A DNA stretch of 64,000 bases from Aminipila sp963524205. GTDB taxonomy: Bacteria; Bacillota; Clostridia; Peptostreptococcales; Anaerovoracaceae. A program made the position numbers and the translations under genes. How positions within the stretch are numbered: the stretch's first letter is position 1; each line of letters opens with the position of its first letter. The stretch is taken from assembly GCA_963524205.1 (NCBI GenBank), contig CAURED010000008.1, positions 62,001-126,000 of the forward strand, given 5' to 3'. The notes under the pieces were generated by a model, which saw nothing but the letters and a program-made list of their open reading frames with translations, did no database searches and was not told the DNA's origin. This document shows, one piece after another, positions 59,995 through 64,000 of the stretch.

Positions 59995-60016
59995 TACTAC
60001 TGCTCAAACAGTAGTA
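59995..60016. promoter_or_regulatory. Inverted repeat at the trkA transcription start
   Basis: TACTACTG-N6-CAGTAGTA is a perfect 8-bp inverted repeat that begins just after the predicted -10 of trkA, so it would overlap +1 as an operator or form a 5'-end stem-loop. Confidence 0.45.
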
Positions 60017-60022
60017 AGAACT

Positions 60023-60050
60023 ATTTTACCACTTCTTTCTATTTTGGCAA
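60023..60050 (-). promoter_or_regulatory. Predicted sigma-A promoter of trkA
   Basis: On the minus strand TTGCCA (60045-60050) and TAAAAT (60023-60028) have a 16-bp spacer, and the -10 is extended by TGG. It lies about 93 bp before the trkA start. Confidence 0.6.
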
Positions 60051-60130
60051 CATTTATTTGCAAGATAGCGTAAAATAGTCTAAAATTAAGAGTGGTTTTG
60101 GTATTAGTATGCATATTAAGAGGTATAAAT

Positions 60131-60721
60131 ATGAGAATAAAGAGAATTGTAGGCGGTAACTTAGAAAGTAATGGATATATTATTTTTCAAAAAACAGGCG
60201 AGAACTGTTTTGTAATAGATCCAGGATACAATGCTGACAAATTCGTAAAGCAGATAAAGGAGTTAAAATTAAAACTCAAAGGGATTTTGCTTACTCATCA
60301 TCACTATGATCATACGGGTGCAGTTGAACGATTGAGTGAAATAAAAGAATGTCCGGTCTATATGCATTGGGGAGATTTAGATTTGTATAAATCTAAAGTT
60401 GACATAACAATGGAACACGGAATGAAGATCGATTTGGATGGAGAAGAGCTAATTGTGCTGCATACTCCAGGACATACAGAGGGCAGTGTATGCTTTTATT
60501 CTGAGAAGAGCAAGCTGGTATTTACTGGGGATACTATTTTTAATGTAGACTTAGGAAGAACGGATTTGAAAGATGGGTCTGATTTTAAAATGGCAAATTC
60601 TATAAGAGAGATTATAGATAAGTGGGAAAATGATATAAGCATCTACCCAGGACATGGAGATTCATGCAATATGAAGTTTGTAAGGAAATATAATCAAGAA
60701 TTTTTAGATATAATAGGGTGA
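60131..60721 (+). CDS. MBL-fold metallo-hydrolase, glyoxalase II-like
   Basis: This 196-aa metallo-beta-lactamase fold hydrolase has THHHYDHTGA, the further His in HTPGHTEGSVCFY, the Asp in FTGDTIF and a final His in YPGHGDS, so a complete two-metal site. The size and motifs suit the hydroxyacylglutathione-hydrolase-like group common in Firmicutes; the true substrate is unknown. AGAGGT selects the ATG at 60131 over an ATG 13 codons earlier. The HAD gene follows after 4 bp. Confidence 0.9.
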   Translation: MRIKRIVGGNLESNGYIIFQKTGENCFVIDPGYNADKFVKQIKELKLKLKGILLTHHHYDHTGAVERLSEIKECPVYMHWGDLDLYKSKVDITMEHGMKIDLDGEELIVLHTPGHTEGSVCFYSEKSKLVFTGDTIFNVDLGRTDLKDGSDFKMANSIREIIDKWENDISIYPGHGDSCNMKFVRKYNQEFLDIIG

Positions 60722-60725
60722 GTAT

Positions 60726-61550
60726 ATGGCAATTAAATTAATCGCATTAGATTTAGATGGAACAACTTTAAACAGTGAAGGAAAATTAACTACATTCACT
60801 GAGAAAACTTTAAACAGAGCAACTGAAAAAGGGATTCATGTTGTGATTGCTACGGGCAGAGTCTGTTCTGCATTACCAGAAGAAGTTTTAAAAGTATCAG
60901 GTATTGAGTATGCAATTACTTCTAATGGAGCAGCGATTATTAATTTGAGGAAAGAAAAAATAATTTATGAGAATTGTATTGAACCCAAGGCCCTTGAGAG
61001 TGTATATAAGCTATTAAGTCAGCATGATTTTATGGTAGAAGTTTTTTTAAAAGGGAAAGCTTATGTAGAAAAACGTACTTTTGAAAACTTAGAAAAAGTA
61101 GGAATTCCTGAAAGCAGCATAATATATGTAAAAAGAACAAGGCTACCTTACATAAATGTTTTAAACATGATGATTAACAATAAAGAAAATATCGAAAATA
61201 TAAATATTAATTTTGGAAATCAGAAGGATAAGGAAATTATGAGAGAAAAACTCATGCGTGTTAAGGACGTTACCATCACCAGTTCAATGGAACATAATTT
61301 AGAAATTGGCGGGGCAACCACCAGCAAAGCTTCAGCTCTAAAAGAATTATGCAATAAACTTGGAATAAAAACAGAACAAATTATGGCATGTGGTGACAGT
61401 CCTAATGATGAAGCTATGATGGAAGTTGCAGGCCTGCCAGTTGCAATGGGAAATGCAAAAGAATCAATCAAGGCAATGGCAAAATACATAACTGGTACGA
61501 ATGACGAAGATGGTGTAGCAATAGCCATAGAAAGATTTGCATTAAAATAA
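60726..61550 (+). CDS. HAD superfamily Cof-type phosphatase
   Basis: This 274-aa haloacid dehalogenase-like hydrolase of the Cof/type IIB group has the nucleophile motif LDLDGTTLNS, Thr/Ser motif TGR, the Lys motif with SKASALKELCN, and GDSPNDEAMMEVAG. Such enzymes dephosphorylate sugar phosphates, FMN or PLP. It is in an operon with the upstream metallo-hydrolase and closes at a terminator. Confidence 0.9.
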   Translation: MAIKLIALDLDGTTLNSEGKLTTFTEKTLNRATEKGIHVVIATGRVCSALPEEVLKVSGIEYAITSNGAAIINLRKEKIIYENCIEPKALESVYKLLSQHDFMVEVFLKGKAYVEKRTFENLEKVGIPESSIIYVKRTRLPYINVLNMMINNKENIENININFGNQKDKEIMREKLMRVKDVTITSSMEHNLEIGGATTSKASALKELCNKLGIKTEQIMACGDSPNDEAMMEVAGLPVAMGNAKESIKAMAKYITGTNDEDGVAIAIERFALK

Positions 61551-61556
61551 TTATTT

Positions 61557-61590
61557 ATCCGGTATAAGCAAATACCGGATTTTAATTTTA
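61557..61590 (+). terminator. Terminator after the HAD phosphatase gene
   Basis: A perfect 9-bp stem ATCCGGTAT / ATACCGGAT with a 6-nt loop, followed by TTTAATTTTA. Confidence 0.8.
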
Positions 61591-61670
61591 TATTAATTGA
61601 CAAATTATTACATTAAATATAAAATATAGTAAAAATACAATTAAATATAAACACAGGAAGGAGAGTACAA

Positions 61671-62012
61671 ATGAGTCTTGGATTACAGGGGGAAGAGGTT
61701 GCTGCCAACTATTTAAAAAATAAGGGCTATCAAGTGATTGAACGTAATTTTAGATGCAAAATGGGGGAAATTGATATTATTGCATGTATACATAGGACTT
61801 TAGTTTTTGTGGAGGTCAAGACTAGGAGAAGTTTAAATTATGGGCTTCCTTGCGAAGCAGTTACTAAAACTAAGCAGGTACATATAAAAAGAGTTGCAGC
61901 TTTTTATGCTATGAAAAATAATGTGGTTGATATAACCCAAAGAATAGATGTAGTAGAGATTTTGTACCAAGGTGAAAAAGCATATATACGACACATAGAA
62001 AATGCATTTTAG
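61671..62012 (+). CDS. UPF0102/YraN family endonuclease-like protein
   Basis: This 113-aa protein has the restriction-endonuclease-like signature of the YraN family: GLQGEEVAANYLKNKGY, then GEIDIIA and FVEVKTRR, which correspond to the D-ExK nuclease core. Its cellular role is unproven. In many bacteria it is next to comM/yifB and dprA or ribonuclease HII, as here. GGAAGGAG lies 8 bp upstream. Confidence 0.9.
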   Translation: MSLGLQGEEVAANYLKNKGYQVIERNFRCKMGEIDIIACIHRTLVFVEVKTRRSLNYGLPCEAVTKTKQVHIKRVAAFYAMKNNVVDITQRIDVVEILYQGEKAYIRHIENAF

Positions 62013-62022
62013 GAGGTTAAAA

Positions 62023-63567
62023 ATGTTATCAAAAGTTTATACGGGTTCACTATATGGATTAGTGACAAAGTTAGTTTCTGTTGAGACAGATTTGTCTTCT
62101 GGGCTCCCATCTTTAGTAATGGTTGGGCTTCCTGACATTACTGTAAGAGAATCAAAAGATCGTGTTAGAAATGCAATAATGAATTCAGGCTATAAGTTCC
62201 CTGCTAAAAGGATAACTGTTAATTTATCGCCCGCTAACACTAAAAAAGAGGGAAGCCATTTTGACTTACCCATTGCAGTGGGACTTTTAGCTTCGATTGG
62301 TATAATACCAGAATGCAATAACTTAAAAGAATATGCTTTTATGGGGGAACTATCTTTAGCTGGTAATATCAACAGAATTGATGGGGCACTACCGCTAATT
62401 GTAGGGCTTAAAGAATGTGGAATTAATAAGATTGTTTTGCCAAGAGATAATGTTGCAGAGGCATCCCTTGTAAAAGATGTAGAATTATATCCTGTAGGCA
62501 GACTCTTGGAATTGGTGGAACATTTTAACGAAATAAGTCAAATTACACCTTACAAGGGAAAAAGTAAAATGGTATATGATAAAACAAATTATGGTATTGA
62601 TTATGCTGATGTAGCAGGACAGGAGAATGTAAAGAGAGCAGTGACTATTTGTTGCGCTGGTGGCCATGGGTTGCTTTTAATGGGACCACCAGGATCAGGT
62701 AAATCTATGATTTCAAAAAGAATTCCTACGGTAATGCCTGAAATGACCTATGAGGAATGTTTGGAGGTCACCAAAATATATAGCATAGGTGGGAAATTAT
62801 CTAAAGAGTTACCAATGATAACGGAGCGTCCTTTTCGTGCACCTCATCATACGATTTCAGGAGCAGCGCTTGTAGGCGGCGGAAATAAACCAATGCCGGG
62901 AGAATTGTCGCTGGCTCATTTAGGGGTATTATTTTTGGATGAAATTTGTGAATTTAATAAGAACATATTAGAAATGCTTAGACAGCCTTTAGAGGACAGT
63001 CATGTTACAATTGCAAGGGCAGGTGGAAATTACAACTTTCCCTGTCAAGTAATGCTTGTAGCAGCCAGTAATCCATGTCCGTGTGGATATTTAGGAAGCC
63101 AAAGCCATGAGTGTACTTGTAGTCAGACACAAATTAACCATTATAAAAATAAAATATCAGGACCATTACTAGACAGGATTGATTTGCACGTTCAAGTGTT
63201 GCCAATAGAATCTAATTTTTTTTCAAGTCAAAATTTGGATTCTGTAAGTTCATTTGAAATGAGAAAAAAAGTAGAAATGGCAAGGAAAAAACAGATGAAA
63301 AGATATAAAAAACAGTCTATTTTATTTAATTCTCAGCTTACACCAGCTCTTATAAAACAATACTGCAAACTGAACCAAGAAAGTGAAAATCTTATGAACT
63401 CTGCATTTAAAGCTTTGTCGCTAAGTGCAAGAGCATATAGTAAGGTAATTAAAATCTCTCGTACGATTGCGGATCTAGAAAATAGTGACAACATACAAAC
63501 TATCCATGTTGCAGAAGCTTTAAGATACAGAATGTTAAAGGGGAATACAAAAGGAATAGGTGAATAA
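62023..63567 (+). CDS. comM: ComM/YifB family Mg-chelatase-like AAA+ ATPase
   Basis: This 514-aa protein has an N-terminal Lon-like/ChlI domain (TDLSSGLPSLVMVGLPD), a central AAA+ module with Walker A GPPGSGKSM (near residue 220) and Walker B LGVLFLDEICEF, a Cys-rich CPCGYLG insert and a C-terminal chelatase-like domain. ComM is a branch-migration helicase in natural transformation. GGAGGTT fixes the ATG at 62023. dprA starts 2 bp after it, so a DNA-uptake/recombination set is likely. Confidence 0.93.
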   Translation: MLSKVYTGSLYGLVTKLVSVETDLSSGLPSLVMVGLPDITVRESKDRVRNAIMNSGYKFPAKRITVNLSPANTKKEGSHFDLPIAVGLLASIGIIPECNNLKEYAFMGELSLAGNINRIDGALPLIVGLKECGINKIVLPRDNVAEASLVKDVELYPVGRLLELVEHFNEISQITPYKGKSKMVYDKTNYGIDYADVAGQENVKRAVTICCAGGHGLLLMGPPGSGKSMISKRIPTVMPEMTYEECLEVTKIYSIGGKLSKELPMITERPFRAPHHTISGAALVGGGNKPMPGELSLAHLGVLFLDEICEFNKNILEMLRQPLEDSHVTIARAGGNYNFPCQVMLVAASNPCPCGYLGSQSHECTCSQTQINHYKNKISGPLLDRIDLHVQVLPIESNFFSSQNLDSVSSFEMRKKVEMARKKQMKRYKKQSILFNSQLTPALIKQYCKLNQESENLMNSAFKALSLSARAYSKVIKISRTIADLENSDNIQTIHVAEALRYRMLKGNTKGIGE

Positions 63568-63569
63568 GC

Positions 63570-64000
63570 ATGGATATTAAGGAATGTATTAAAAAAGTAT
63601 CTATAGAATCTGAAGATTACCCTAGCTTATTAAAGTATATAAAAGACCCCCCGCAGCAACTTTATTTTATAGGAAATATTAAATTGGCAGAGTTTCCGGC
63701 AGTGGCGGTGGTAGGATCAAGGAAAGCCTCATCTTATGGAAAATGGGCTGCGTATGAAATTGGAAAGCGTTTGGCAGAGAATGACATAGCGGTAGTAAGT
63801 GGAATGGCAGCGGGAATTGATTCCACAAGTCACAAAGGAGCACTTTCTGCAAATGGCAACACAATTGCGGTGCTAGGATGTGGTATAGATATCTGCTTTC
63901 CAGCTTTTAATCGGGAGCTTAGAAATGAAATAGTGCAAAAAGGTCTTTTAATGTCAGAATATCCACCAGGATACCCTGGAAGCAGATTTACTTTTCCTCA
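63570..64000 (+). CDS. dprA: DNA processing protein DprA, 5' part (runs off the window)
   Basis: The open frame from the ATG at 63570 continues past base 64000 for at least 143 codons. It contains the DprA/Smf Rossmann-like motifs AVVGSRKASSYG, VVSGMAAGIDSTSHKGAL and AVLGCGIDICFP. DprA loads RecA onto incoming single-stranded DNA. The gene begins 2 bp after the comM stop, so the two are co-transcribed. Confidence 0.93.
   Translation, partial: MDIKECIKKVSIESEDYPSLLKYIKDPPQQLYFIGNIKLAEFPAVAVVGSRKASSYGKWAAYEIGKRLAENDIAVVSGMAAGIDSTSHKGALSANGNTIAVLGCGIDICFPAFNRELRNEIVQKGLLMSEYPPGYPGSRFTFP

Noticed and set aside
59930..60130. A c-di-AMP (ydaO-type) riboswitch ahead of trkA
   Set aside because: The leader is under 100 nt and AT-rich, and none of the conserved GC-rich junction sequence is visible.
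1..64000. CRISPR arrays, prophage, integrases, transposases, tRNA or rRNA genes
   Set aside because: None was recognised on either strand. The only repeats seen are the three structured units described above.

Overview
The window reads as chromosome of a low-GC Gram-positive anaerobe, most likely class Clostridia. The evidence is AT-rich composition, strong AGGAGG-type ribosome binding sites, several TTG starts, a stand-alone short HisG with HisZ, PdxST, SecG, a membrane pyrophosphatase of the K+-dependent type, a dihydropyrimidinase/NCS1 pair and an ethanolamine-microcompartment remnant at the left edge. The family cannot be fixed from sequence alone. I saw no rRNA, tRNA, CRISPR array, prophage or insertion sequence. 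No gene-free stretch exceeds about 270 bases.

Layout. 1-900: the end of a microcompartment locus (eutS, eutP). 1-5 kb: YfcC-type transporter, PepV-like dipeptidase and an unknown membrane-anchored protein. 5-12 kb (+): dnaE, pfkA and a LuxR/MalT-like ATPase regulator. 12-19.6 kb (-): a complete histidine operon hisZGDCBHAF-IE with its own promoter. 19.7-24.6 kb (-): acn, icd, a GntR/FCD regulator and a first GAPDH. 24.9-27.9 kb (+): NCS1 permease and dihydropyrimidinase, converging on nth. 28.6-33.6 kb (+): a TetR-controlled RND efflux operon. 33.7-35.2 kb (-): SEC-C protein and a short homoserine dehydrogenase. 35.4-42 kb (+): trmL, rpoN, then gap2-pgk-tpiA-eno. 42-47 kb (+): secG, hppA, an SDR reductase and pdxST. 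47.1-50.6 kb (+): a tiny CXXC membrane protein, a polyferredoxin-like membrane protein, an MFS transporter and ilvE. 50.7-52.4 kb (-): ECF sigma factor and DUF4179 protein. 52.6-55.1 kb (+): a small lipoprotein and rnr. 55.1-59.9 kb (-): CBS protein and trkA-trkH-trkH. 60.1-64 kb (+): metallo-hydrolase, HAD phosphatase, UPF0102, comM/yifB and a dprA cut by the window edge.

How it fits together. Central carbon flow is well covered: ATP-type PfkA, two GAPDHs of different subtype, Pgk, TpiA and eno. Aconitase and isocitrate dehydrogenase provide a 2-oxoglutarate/glutamate arm, and Hom, IlvE, His and PdxST cover amino-acid and cofactor synthesis. The second GAPDH has lost the Asp that normally selects NAD+, so the two paralogues may use different cofactors. 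The glycolytic cluster is preceded by rpoN, a site often occupied by cggR in Firmicutes.

Nothing here is a blatant new defence or mobile system. The items most worth a second look are the GAPDH pair, the rpoN-glycolysis linkage, a dispersed structured repeat that sits next to ribosome binding sites, the CXXC-microprotein/ferredoxin operon, and several operators and leader structures readable at promoters.
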